From JAAYZM01 sp964510785 (lineage in GTDB: Bacteria > Actinomycetota > Actinomycetes > Actinomycetales > Cellulomonadaceae), in contig CAZECM010000055.1 in NCBI GenBank assembly GCA_964510785.1, forward strand, positions 1-20,771: a stretch of DNA of 20,771 bases, in the 5' to 3' direction. Below the pieces are notes generated by a model. The model was not told the DNA's origin. It ran no database searches and saw only the letters and a list, made by a program, of their open reading frames with translations. The first letter of the stretch is position 1. Each line of letters begins with the position of its first letter. The translations under genes were made by a program, and so were the position numbers. Below are positions 1 to 6,867 of this stretch, one piece after another.

Positions 1-1484
1 CGCTGACCGAGCACCGATGGCGTCAGGGCCGCAGCGAGGATCGACGTCGTCGGCCGGTTTCCTGCGAACACGCGCGCCGACACCAGCTCCTCGCGCGTCC
101 CCTCGGTCCGCACCTCCTCGGCCGTCTTGCCGAAGGCGAGCGCCTTGGTCTGGGCGAAGAAGTTGGCGAGGAACAGCTCGTGCACGTCCGCAGCGCCGTC
201 CCGCAGCGGGCGCGCGGGGTTGGCGACGGCGATGAAGTCGGCGGGCACGAGCCGCGTGCCCTGGTGGATGAGCTGGTAGAACGCGTGCTGGCCGTTGGTG
301 CCGGGCTCGCCCCAGAACACCTCACCGGTCTGGACGGTCACGGGCGACCCGTCCCAGCGCACGGACTTGCCGTTGGACTCCATCGTGAGCTGCTGCAGGT
401 AGGCCGGGAAGCGGTGCAGGTGCTGCGCGTACGGCAGCACGGCATGGGTGTGCGCGTCCAGGAAGTTGACGTACCAGACGTTCAGCAGGCCCATCAGCAC
501 GGGCACGTTGCGCTCGAACGGGGTGGTGCGGAAGTGCTCGTCTACGGCGTGGAAGCCGGCCAGGAGCTCGGCAAAGGCCTCGGGGCCGACAGCGATCGCG
601 AGCGACGTGCCGATCGCGGAATCGACCGAGTAGCGCCCGCCCACCCAGTCCCAGAACCCGAAGGCGTTGGCGGGGTCGATCCCGAAGTCGGCGACCTTGT
701 CGAGCGCCGTCGACACCGCGACGAAGTGCTTCGCGACGGCGCCGCGCCGGGCCTCGTCATCGTCGGAGATCGCGCCGAGCTCCGTGAGGCCCTGCCACAG
801 CCACGCCCTGGCAAGGCGCGCGTTGGTGAGCGTCTCGAGCGTGGTGAAGGTCTTCGAGGCGACGATGAAGAGCGTCGTGCGCGGGTCGAGGTCCGCGACG
901 GTCTCGGCGAGGTCCGTCGGGTCGATGTTCGAGACGAACCGCACCTCGAGCCCCTCGGCGACGTACGGCGCGAGCGCCTCGTACGCCATGACCGGCCCGA
1001 GGTCCGAGCCGCCGATCCCGATGTTGACGACCGTCCGCACGGGCTCGCCCGTCACGCCCGTCCACGCGCCCGAGCGCACGGCGTCGGCGAAGGCGTAGAC
1101 CCGCTCGAGCACGGCGTGCACGTCCGCGTCGACGTCCTGACCGTCGACGAGGAGGCCCGGCGTGGCCCCGCGCGGGCGGCGCAGCGCGGTGTGCAGCACG
1201 GCGCGGTTCTCGGTGACGTTGATGTGCTCGCCGGCGAACATCGCGCGCGAGCGGTCGGCGAGACCCACCTGGTCGGCGAGCCGCACGAGCAGCGCGAGGG
1301 TCTCGTCCGTGACGAGGTTCTTGGACAGGTCCACGTGCAGGTCAGCGACCGTGAGGGTAAGCCGCGAGGCGCGCTCCGGGTCGGCGGCGAACCAGCCGCG
1401 CAGGTCCGGGGCGAGCCCGGCGTGGTGCGCGCCGAGCGCCGCCCAGGCCTCGGTGCTCGTGGGGTCGATGGGTGCGATGCTCAC
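1..1484 (-). CDS. pgi: Glucose-6-phosphate isomerase, 3' end beyond the left edge
   Basis: This enzyme interconverts glucose-6-P and fructose-6-P in the cytoplasm (glycolysis and gluconeogenesis). The minus strand reads open from GTG at 1484 to the window edge, giving 494 codons of a family that is usually about 550 residues. Only the C-terminal helix region is missing. Visible family motifs are GIGGSDLGP (about residues 156-164), the WDWVGGRYS signature (about 277-285), the active-site NGQHAFYQLIHQG segment (about 393-406) and FAGNRPTT near the edge. The GTG start is preceded by GAGAGG at 1491-1496 with 6-nt spacing, and the N-terminus matches the usual PGI beginning. The gene is divergent from an ABC transporter pair. 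It would use the fructose-6-P released by the nagB locus further right. Identification is secure and the gene looks intact; it is partial only because of the window edge. Confidence 0.96.
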   Translation of the reverse strand, partial: MSIAPIDPTSTEAWAALGAHHAGLAPDLRGWFAADPERASRLTLTVADLHVDLSKNLVTDETLALLVRLADQVGLADRSRAMFAGEHINVTENRAVLHTALRRPRGATPGLLVDGQDVDADVHAVLERVYAFADAVRSGAWTGVTGEPVRTVVNIGIGGSDLGPVMAYEALAPYVAEGLEVRFVSNIDPTDLAETVADLDPRTTLFIVASKTFTTLETLTNARLARAWLWQGLTELGAISDDDEARRGAVAKHFVAVSTALDKVADFGIDPANAFGFWDWVGGRYSVDSAIGTSLAIAVGPEAFAELLAGFHAVDEHFRTTPFERNVPVLMGLLNVWYVNFLDAHTHAVLPYAQHLHRFPAYLQQLTMESNGKSVRWDGSPVTVQTGEVFWGEPGTNGQHAFYQLIHQGTRLVPADFIAVANPARPLRDGAADVHELFLANFFAQTKALAFGKTAEEVRTEGTREELVSARVFAGNRPTTSILAAALTPSVLGQ

Positions 1485-1518
1485 GGTGTGCCTCTCGGGT
1501 CGGACGGTGCTGGGGCAA

Positions 1519-1524
1519 GCCTAG
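1519..1524 (-). promoter_or_regulatory. Possible -10 element of pgi
   Basis: TAGGCT on the minus strand would place transcription start about 28 nt before the pgi GTG, leaving room for its GAGAGG ribosome-binding site. No convincing -35 is seen at standard spacing. This is inference from pattern only. Confidence 0.35.
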
Positions 1525-1579
1525 GAGCATCGCGGTACCCCGTGTCGGGGACCCGCACCTCGCGCACGCCTCGCTCAAC

Positions 1580-1585
1580 TACGCT
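1580..1585 (+). promoter_or_regulatory. -10 element for a leaderless ABC ATPase mRNA
   Basis: TACGCT ends 6 nt before the ATG at 1592, and no Shine-Dalgarno sequence lies in between. A start point about 7 nt after the -10 falls on the ATG, so the mRNA is probably leaderless. The same arrangement recurs upstream of several other genes in this window, which supports the reading. Confidence 0.5.
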
Positions 1586-1591
1586 CACCTC

Positions 1592-2410
1592 ATGACGCAG
1601 ACGCCGCCGCCGCCGGGCGCCCCGCCGTCGGGCACGGCGCCGGACCGCGGCGAACGCCCCCCGGCTCTGCGCCTGCGCGGCCTCGTCAAGCGCTTCGGCG
1701 AGACGCTCGCCGTCGACGCGCTCGACCTCGACATCCCGGTCGGCTCGATGTTCGGCGTGGTGGGCCCCAACGGCGCGGGCAAGACGACCACGCTCTCGAT
1801 GGCCACGGGCCTGCTCGCCCCGGACGCGGGCTCGGTGCACGTCTACGGCGTGGACCTGTGGCGCGAGCCGGCGACGGCCAAGCCGCTCCTCGGGGTGCTG
1901 CCGGACGGGCTGCGCGTCTTCGACCGGCTCACGGGTGCCGAGCTCATCTCGTACGCGGGGCTGCTGCGGGGGATGCCGCGTGACGTCATCGCCGAGCGCC
2001 GGGACGACCTGCTCACCGCGCTCGACCTGCACGACGCCGCACGCACCCTCGTCGCGGACTTCTCGGCGGGCATGTCGAAGAAGATCACGCTCGCGTGCGC
2101 CCTCGTGCACGCCCCGCGGCTGCTCGTGCTCGACGAGCCGTTCGAGGCCGTCGACCCGGTCTCGGCGGGCGTGATCCGGCGCATCCTCGCCGAGTTCGTC
2201 GCGGAGGGCGGCACCGTGGTGCTCTCCTCGCACGTCATGGCGCTCGTCGAGCGGATGTGCGACCACGTGGCCGTCATCGGTGCGGGCCGGGTCCTCGCGA
2301 CGGGCGCGCTCGACGACGTCCGCGGGGGCATCGACCTCGAGGAACGGTTCTTCGACCTGCTCGGTTCTCGCACCCCGACCTCGGGACTGGCGTGGTTGCG
2401 GCCGTCGTAG
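1592..2410 (+). CDS. ABC transporter ATP-binding protein (ABC-2 exporter type)
   Basis: This 272-residue nucleotide-binding subunit would power the membrane protein encoded immediately downstream. Visible motifs are Walker A GPNGAGKT (58-65), a signature region FSAGMSKK (157-164) in place of the common LSGGQ, Walker B LLVLDE (177-182) and the H-loop SSH (His214). The usual Q-loop glutamine is not evident; the segment reads LPDGLRVFD. A proline-rich N-terminal tail of about 25 residues precedes the domain. The ATG at 1592 was chosen because the ABC domain begins shortly after it and because a TACGCT -10 lies 6 nt upstream. The open frame extends further upstream, but only through intergenic sequence. 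The stop codon overlaps the permease start by 19 nt, so the two are translationally coupled. The substrate cannot be inferred; drug, lipid or peptide export are all possible for this class. Confidence 0.9.
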   Translation: MTQTPPPPGAPPSGTAPDRGERPPALRLRGLVKRFGETLAVDALDLDIPVGSMFGVVGPNGAGKTTTLSMATGLLAPDAGSVHVYGVDLWREPATAKPLLGVLPDGLRVFDRLTGAELISYAGLLRGMPRDVIAERRDDLLTALDLHDAARTLVADFSAGMSKKITLACALVHAPRLLVLDEPFEAVDPVSAGVIRRILAEFVAEGGTVVLSSHVMALVERMCDHVAVIGAGRVLATGALDDVRGGIDLEERFFDLLGSRTPTSGLAWLRPS

Positions 2411-3972
2411 GGCTCAAGCTGCGCTTGCTGCGCAACACGATGTCGCGCGAGGTGTGGCGCGTCATCCTGTTCGCCCTCGGCGCGGTGTGGGCGCTGTCGA
2501 TGCTGCCGGGCGTGCTCGGTGGGGCGCGCTGGCTCTCGGGCCAGGGTCTCGAGGTGCAGCGCAGCTCGCTCGTCGTCGTCGGCGCCGTGCTCCTGCTCGG
2601 CTGGACCGTGATCCCCGTCCTCGTGTTCGGCGCGGACGAGACCGTGACGCCCCGCAAGTTCGCCACGCTCGGCCCGGACCCGCGGCGCCTCGCCCCGGCG
2701 CTCGCGATCGCTGCGACGCTCAGCATCCCCGCCGTGTTCACCGGGTTCGTGTGCCTCGCCGCGGTGGTCGTGTGGCGGGAGTACGGCTTGCCGACGACGG
2801 CGGTCGCCCTCGCCTCGGCCGCCGCGGCATTCGCGACGTGCGTGCTCGCGGCCCGCGTCTCGACGGCGCTCGCCACCCGGTTGCTGTCCTCGCGGCGCTC
2901 GCGGGAGCTCGCCGCCGTGGCCGCGGTCGTCGCGCTGGTCGCCGTCGTCCCCCTCGCCATCGGGCTCGGTTCGCTCGGGCTCGAGGGCACCCTCGAGCGG
3001 CTGCCCGGGGTGGCGACCGCGCTGACGTACACACCGCTCGGGGCGGCCTGGGCGGCGCCCGCCGCGGCGGCACAGGGGGCGTGGGCGGGCGCGCTCGGGC
3101 ACCTGCTGCTCGCGTGGGGTTTCGTGGGTGTGGGCATGCTCGTGTGGACGGCGCAGGTGGACCGGCTCCTCGTGGACCCGCCCACCACGGTGGGCGCCGC
3201 GCGGCGGCGGGCCGACGCGTTCCTCGGGCGAGGAGCGGGGACGACGACGGCGCACATGGCGCTCGCCGTCGCCCGCCGGAGCCTGCGGTACTGGCTGGGC
3301 GACCCGCGCTACCTCGCCTCGCTCGCCTCGACGCTGCTCATGCCGTTGCTCATCGCGCTGCTGCTGAGCGTCGTGGGGCTCAGCGCGGTCTCCGGGGCCG
3401 TCCTGCTCGCCCCGCTCGTCGCGGGAGCCGTGGGCTGGGGGCGGCACAACGACACGGCCTTCGACGGCACGGCATTCTGGCTCCACGTCTCCGCCGGTCT
3501 GCCCGGCGTGGCCGACCGGGCGGGCCGCGTGATCGCGCTCGCGGTCTGGGCGGTGCCGCTCATCGTGGGCCTCGCCGTCGGAGGCGCGTGGCTCGCGGGA
3601 CGCTGGGACCTGCTCGCCGCCTCGCTCGGGCTCGCGCTCGGGCTGTTCGGCGCGGGCCTCGGTGTCGCGATGGTGAGCTCCGTGGTGCTGCCGTACCCGG
3701 CGCCGCGAGCGGGGGACAGCCCGTTCTCGACCGAGACGGGGGCGGTCGGCGCGAGCCTCGTCGCCCAGTTCGTCTCGACGGGGGTGACGGGGGCGCTCGC
3801 CGTCCCGGTCGTGGTGCTCTTCTGGCTCACCGCGACGCGTGAGCCGGGACTGGGCGGGGTCACGCTCGCCGTGGGGCTGCTCGGGGGAGCGGCCGTGCTC
3901 GGCGCCGGGATCGTGCTCGGCGGGCGGGTGCTCGACGCCCGTGGTGCGCAGCTGCTCGCGCGGATGCGCTGA
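2392..3972 (+). CDS. ABC-2 type transporter permease, large multi-span membrane protein
   Basis: This 526-residue, very hydrophobic protein has roughly ten to twelve predicted membrane segments, judged by eye, with no soluble domain or signal peptide. It is the likely membrane partner of the ATPase it overlaps. The first residues, VVAAVVGLKLRLLRNT, place a basic cytoplasmic segment before the first span (about 22-42). I chose GTG 2392 because the frame further upstream only shadows the ATPase gene and because the hydrophobic domain starts soon after. The SD-like CGGGA at 2382-2386 is weak, so coupling to ATPase translation probably drives initiation. Long permeases of this kind, paired with one ATPase, are common in Actinobacteria and mostly uncharacterised. 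The start could be a few codons off, for example at ATG 2440. Confidence 0.8.
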   Translation: MVAAVVGLKLRLLRNTMSREVWRVILFALGAVWALSMLPGVLGGARWLSGQGLEVQRSSLVVVGAVLLLGWTVIPVLVFGADETVTPRKFATLGPDPRRLAPALAIAATLSIPAVFTGFVCLAAVVVWREYGLPTTAVALASAAAAFATCVLAARVSTALATRLLSSRRSRELAAVAAVVALVAVVPLAIGLGSLGLEGTLERLPGVATALTYTPLGAAWAAPAAAAQGAWAGALGHLLLAWGFVGVGMLVWTAQVDRLLVDPPTTVGAARRRADAFLGRGAGTTTAHMALAVARRSLRYWLGDPRYLASLASTLLMPLLIALLLSVVGLSAVSGAVLLAPLVAGAVGWGRHNDTAFDGTAFWLHVSAGLPGVADRAGRVIALAVWAVPLIVGLAVGGAWLAGRWDLLAASLGLALGLFGAGLGVAMVSSVVLPYPAPRAGDSPFSTETGAVGASLVAQFVSTGVTGALAVPVVVLFWLTATREPGLGGVTLAVGLLGGAAVLGAGIVLGGRVLDARGAQLLARMR

Positions 3973-3999
3973 GCGCCGGCCCGAACCCGAGGGTCACGA

Positions 4000-4015
4000 A
4001 GTGATCACAGTCACA
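4000..4015 (+). promoter_or_regulatory. CRP-like operator candidate upstream of the ROK gene
   Basis: AGTGA-N6-TCACA matches nine of the ten conserved bases of the CRP/GlxR-type consensus TGTGA-N6-TCACA. It ends 8 nt before the TTGACT -35 of the ROK promoter, a location suited to cAMP-dependent control of a sugar locus. The assignment is by motif only. Confidence 0.4.
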
Positions 4016-4023
4016 CGGGAGCG

Positions 4024-4053
4024 TTGACTTGGCATTTGTAAGGATGCTCTACT
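4024..4053 (+). promoter_or_regulatory. Promoter of the ROK repressor / amino-sugar operon
   Basis: TTGACT (4024-4029) and TCTACT (4048-4053) are separated by 18 nt and form the best sigma70-like promoter in the window. The -10 ends 7 nt before the GTG at 4061, so the transcript should start at or beside the start codon. No ribosome-binding site precedes the GTG, consistent with a leaderless mRNA. Confidence 0.6.
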
Positions 4054-4061
4054 AACAAATG
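4033..4061. promoter_or_regulatory. 29-bp inverted-repeat operator, probable ROK autorepression site
   Basis: CATTTGTAAG and CTAACAAATG form 10-bp arms with one mismatch around a 9-nt spacer. The TTTGTTA/TAACAAA core resembles operators of XylR-type ROK repressors. It is conspicuously AT-rich for this genome and covers the promoter spacer, the -10 and the first base of the ROK start codon, so bound protein would block transcription. No second copy is visible before the binding-protein gene. Confidence 0.6.
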
Positions 4062-5236
4062 TGACGACGACGCCAACCACGGGGATCGCCCCCCGACGGC
4101 TCCATGGCCCGGGCCTGCGTGCCACGGCCAAGGCCCTGCCGGAGCACGCGCGCGCACACAACCGATCGATGGTGCTGCAGCACCTCTTCCACGCCGGCCC
4201 CACCTCGCGTGCCGACCTGGCCCGCTCGACCGGGCTGACGCGCGTCACGGTCTCCGACCTCGTCAACGAGCTCATGGCCGCCCACCTCGTCGAGGAGGCG
4301 GGACTCGCCACGCAGGCGCGGGTCGGCAAGCCCGCGACGCTGCTGCGGATGCGCACCGACGAGTTCGTCATCGTCGCCGTCGACCTCGCCGACGACCTCG
4401 AGATGCGCGGCGCCGTGATGAACCTGACGGGGGAGATCCTCGAGCGCCGCTCGGTGGGCCAGGACGGGCTGCGCGGCGAGCAGACCATCGTGGCGCTCCT
4501 CGCGCTGTGCCGTGAGCTGATCGCCGCCACGAGCCTGCCCGTCATCGGCGTGGGCATCGCGTCCCCGGGAGTCATCAACGCCTCGGGCGTGGTGCTCCAG
4601 GCCCCCAACCGCGGCTGGTTCGACGTGCCGCTCGCGGCGCGGCTCGCCGCTGAGCTGGGCGTCCCGGCGCACGTCGCCAACGACGCGAACACCTCGGCGC
4701 TCGCGGAGTACACGCTCGCCGGGGCCGAGGGCTCCGGGCTGCTCGCGCTCACCGTCCGGCACGGCGTCGGCGCGGGGATCATCCTGCACGGCGCGCTCGT
4801 GCGGGGTCCGGGCGACGCCGCGGGCGAGCTCGGCCACGTGACCGTCATCGACGAGGGTTCGGACGAGGAGCCCGCGCCGTGCGCGTGCGGACGCCGCGGC
4901 TGCCTCGAGACGATCCTGTCCGCCCCGGCCCTTCGGGCACGCGTGGCGGGACTCGCCCCACAAGACTCCGATGCCGCACTGGCGTCGGTCGGACGGAGGC
5001 TCGGCATCGCCCTGGCCCCCGTCGTCAGTGCGCTCGACCTGAAGGAGATCCTGCTGTGCGGCCCGCAAGAGCTGCTCGACGGACCTCTCGCCCAGGCGGC
5101 GCTCAGCACCATCGCACAGCGCTCGATGCCCGTCGTCGCGACGGGACTCGGTGTGCGGATGGCCGCGCTTGGACCGGATGTCGCCCTCCAGGGGGCGGCT
5201 GTGCTGGTCCTGTCCGGACAGCTCGGGGTCACGTGA
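4061..5236 (+). CDS. ROK family transcriptional repressor of the amino-sugar locus
   Basis: This 391-residue protein has an N-terminal winged helix-turn-helix (about 35-80, with SRADLARSTGLTRVTVSDLV) followed by a ROK sugar-binding domain. The ROK part shows ANDANTSALAEY (about 205-217), GELGH (about 254-258) and the zinc motif CACGRRGCLE (about 273-282). The phosphate-binding DxGGT loop of ROK kinases is replaced by VDLADD (about 107-112), so it should sense a sugar or sugar phosphate rather than act as a kinase. GTG 4061 is the likely start because the promoter -10 lies only 7 nt upstream. The following five genes are a binding protein, two permeases, a ROK kinase and nagB, so its inducer is probably an amino sugar or its 6-phosphate. 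It is a NagC/XylR-type regulator by family. The precise ligand is inference. Confidence 0.92.
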   Translation: MTTTPTTGIAPRRLHGPGLRATAKALPEHARAHNRSMVLQHLFHAGPTSRADLARSTGLTRVTVSDLVNELMAAHLVEEAGLATQARVGKPATLLRMRTDEFVIVAVDLADDLEMRGAVMNLTGEILERRSVGQDGLRGEQTIVALLALCRELIAATSLPVIGVGIASPGVINASGVVLQAPNRGWFDVPLAARLAAELGVPAHVANDANTSALAEYTLAGAEGSGLLALTVRHGVGAGIILHGALVRGPGDAAGELGHVTVIDEGSDEEPAPCACGRRGCLETILSAPALRARVAGLAPQDSDAALASVGRRLGIALAPVVSALDLKEILLCGPQELLDGPLAQAALSTIAQRSMPVVATGLGVRMAALGPDVALQGAAVLVLSGQLGVT

Positions 5237-5249
5237 CGACCCCGAGCTG
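5219..5249 (+). terminator. 12-bp perfect hairpin over the ROK stop codon
   Basis: CAGCTCGGGGTC and GACCCCGAGCTG pair perfectly around a 7-nt loop that contains the TGA stop of the ROK gene. No U-tract follows. It could be a partial terminator, or an mRNA end-protecting stem that lowers or separates expression between the regulator and the transporter genes. Confidence 0.5.
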
Positions 5250-5293
5250 CCCGTCCAGTTCGTCGGAGTGAATCTCCACCCCTGGCAACGAGA

Positions 5294-5317
5294 GCGGCTT
5301 CGCACAGGGCGAGCCGC
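5294..5317 (+). other. Second hairpin in the leader of the binding-protein gene
   Basis: GCGGCT-t-CGC pairs with GCG-AGCCGC (9 bp with one bulged T and a 5-nt loop). It lies just ahead of the GGGAGGA ribosome-binding site at 5324-5330. It may protect a processed 5' end or tune translation of the binding protein. Confidence 0.35.
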
Positions 5318-5338
5318 ATACCTGGGAGGAACCCCAAC

Positions 5339-6694
5339 GTGAAGATCCTACGTTTTGCCGCTGTCGGCGTGGCTGCGACACTCGCCCTCGCCGCCTGCGC
5401 ATCGAACCCGTCCACGCCCGAGCCCTCGGACACGGGCGCATCGACACCCACCGAGACCGAGACGAGCGACGCCCCGGCCCCCGAGGGTGCCGAGATCACG
5501 CTGTGGCTCGCCGGCGGAGACACGCCGGACGCGCTGCGCGACTACCTCAAGACCACCTTCGCCGAGCAGAACCCCGGCTCGACGCTCGTGATCGAGCAGC
5601 AGGAGTGGGGCGACCTCGTGACCTCGCTCACGACGGCGCTGCCCGACGCCGCGAACACCCCCGACGTCGTCGAGATCGGCAACACGCAGTCGCCGACCTT
5701 CACGACGGTGGGTGCGTTCCGCGACATCACGCCGCTGTTCGCCGAGCTCGGCGGTGACAAGCTGCTGCAGTCCTTCGTCGACATCGGCAAGGTCGACGGC
5801 AAGAACTTCGCCCTGCCGTACTACTTCGGCTCGCGCTACATGTTCTTCCGTGCCGACGTCTGGGCCGAGAAGGGCATCACGGTCCCCACGACGCTCGACG
5901 AGTTCACCAAGGCCGTCACGGAGCTCCGCACGGACGACATGTCCGGCTTCGCCCTGGGTGGCCAGGACTGGCGCAACGGCATCTCCTGGGTCTTCGCCAA
6001 CGGCGGCGAGCTCGCCACCGTGGACGGCACCACGTGGACGTCGACGCTGACCGACCCCAACACCATCAAGGGCCTCGAGCAGTGGCAGGACGTCTTCGCC
6101 GGCGGCTCGAACCTCCCGGCCACCGACCGTGACGTCGCGTACTGGGAGTTCCTGAACGACGGGACCGACGGCGCCGCGCCGCCGGCCGCGACCATCATGG
6201 CGCCGGGCTGGGCCCGTTGGTCGATCGGTGACCTGGTCAAGAACGACGCGGGCGACGAGGTGCGCGACGGCATGGCCGACGCGTCCAAGTTCGACATCTT
6301 CGCCCTGCCCGGCACCGACGGCGGCATCGCCCCCGTCTTCGCCGGCGGCTCGAACATCGCCGTCTCGGCGCAGTCGCAGAACCCGGAGCTCGCGGAGAAC
6401 CTGTTGCGGATCATCTTCTCGGAGGAGTACCAGACGCTGCTCGGCCAGAACGGCCTCGGCCCGGCCAACAGCGACTTCGTCTCCGCGCTCGGCGACGACA
6501 AGTTCGCCACGACGATGATCGAGACCGCTGCGGGCTCGAAGCTCACCCCGGCGGCGCCGGGCTGGGCTGCCATCGAGGGTGCGCTCGTCTACGAGGACCT
6601 GTTCCAGAAGATCGCCGAGGGTGGCGACGTCGCGGCGCTCGCTGCCGAGTACGACGCGATCCTCACGCCGATGCTGAACGGCCAGGCCTCCTAG
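5339..6694 (+). CDS. Sugar ABC transporter substrate-binding lipoprotein
   Basis: This 451-residue extracytoplasmic binding protein of the family 1 (MalE-like) type would capture a sugar and deliver it to the two permeases downstream. It starts with a lipoprotein signal peptide ending in LAAC (Cys20), followed by a Pro/Thr/Glu-rich linker (about 21-50). The folded domain begins at EITLWLAGG. The GTG start is preceded by GGGAGGA with 8-nt spacing and sits directly before the signal peptide. It lies 102 nt after the ROK gene, with two hairpins in the gap, and 173 nt before the first permease. The neighbouring kinase and nagB suggest an amino sugar, chitobiose or chitosan-oligomer ligand, as with the DasA and NgcE proteins of Streptomyces. 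The ligand is inference from context. Confidence 0.92.
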   Translation: MKILRFAAVGVAATLALAACASNPSTPEPSDTGASTPTETETSDAPAPEGAEITLWLAGGDTPDALRDYLKTTFAEQNPGSTLVIEQQEWGDLVTSLTTALPDAANTPDVVEIGNTQSPTFTTVGAFRDITPLFAELGGDKLLQSFVDIGKVDGKNFALPYYFGSRYMFFRADVWAEKGITVPTTLDEFTKAVTELRTDDMSGFALGGQDWRNGISWVFANGGELATVDGTTWTSTLTDPNTIKGLEQWQDVFAGGSNLPATDRDVAYWEFLNDGTDGAAPPAATIMAPGWARWSIGDLVKNDAGDEVRDGMADASKFDIFALPGTDGGIAPVFAGGSNIAVSAQSQNPELAENLLRIIFSEEYQTLLGQNGLGPANSDFVSALGDDKFATTMIETAAGSKLTPAAPGWAAIEGALVYEDLFQKIAEGGDVAALAAEYDAILTPMLNGQAS

Positions 6695-6720
6695 TCACCG
6701 GCACGCCGGGTCGCCCAGCG

Positions 6721-6735
6721 GCCCGGCACCCGGGC
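6721..6735 (+). other. Small GC hairpin after the binding-protein gene
   Basis: GCCCGG-cac-CCGGGC forms a perfect 6-bp stem with a 3-nt loop. It precedes the much larger hairpin at 6744-6781, and the two may act together. Confidence 0.3.
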
Positions 6736-6743
6736 TGAGACGT

Positions 6744-6781
6744 CCGGCGCGAGGGGAGTCCCCCGAGTCCCCTCGCGCCGG
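6744..6781 (+). terminator. 14-bp hairpin between the binding protein and permease genes
   Basis: CCGGCGCGAGGGGA pairs perfectly with TCCCCTCGCGCCGG across a 10-nt loop. There is no U-tract. In malE-malF type operons a stem at this place stabilises the upstream binding-protein mRNA and reduces read-through to the permeases. A similar role here is inference. Confidence 0.55.
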
Positions 6782-6830
6782 GCACCGGCCCTCGACCTCG
6801 CGCGCCCACGTCCGGGTCGCGCCCCTGTCA

Positions 6831-6855
6831 CCCCCCGCGCCCCCGCCCCGCCCCC
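6831..6855 (-). other. G-quadruplex-forming tract on the template strand
   Basis: On the plus strand there are four C-runs of 6, 5, 4 and 5 bases separated by gaps of only 3, 1 and 1 nt. The minus (template) strand therefore carries four closely spaced G-runs of four or more, directly before the permease ribosome-binding site at 6856-6860. The mRNA side is C-rich and should be largely unstructured. Confidence 0.45.
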
Positions 6856-6867
6856 GGAGGTTCCGCC

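Noticed and set aside
180..1595. Long plus-strand open frame of 471 codons opposite pgi
   Set aside because: It is antisense to a clearly conserved PGI sequence. Its translation is Arg/Val/Gly-rich without any recognisable domain, as expected from GC-rich codon bias.
1843..3486. Minus-strand open frame of 547 codons opposite the ABC genes
   Set aside because: Low-complexity Arg/His/Glu-rich translation, lying entirely antisense to two well-supported genes.
5237..5338. Separate promoter for the binding-protein gene
   Set aside because: The gap has only a weak GCATACC-like -10, no matching -35 and no ROK operator copy. The sequence does not support it.
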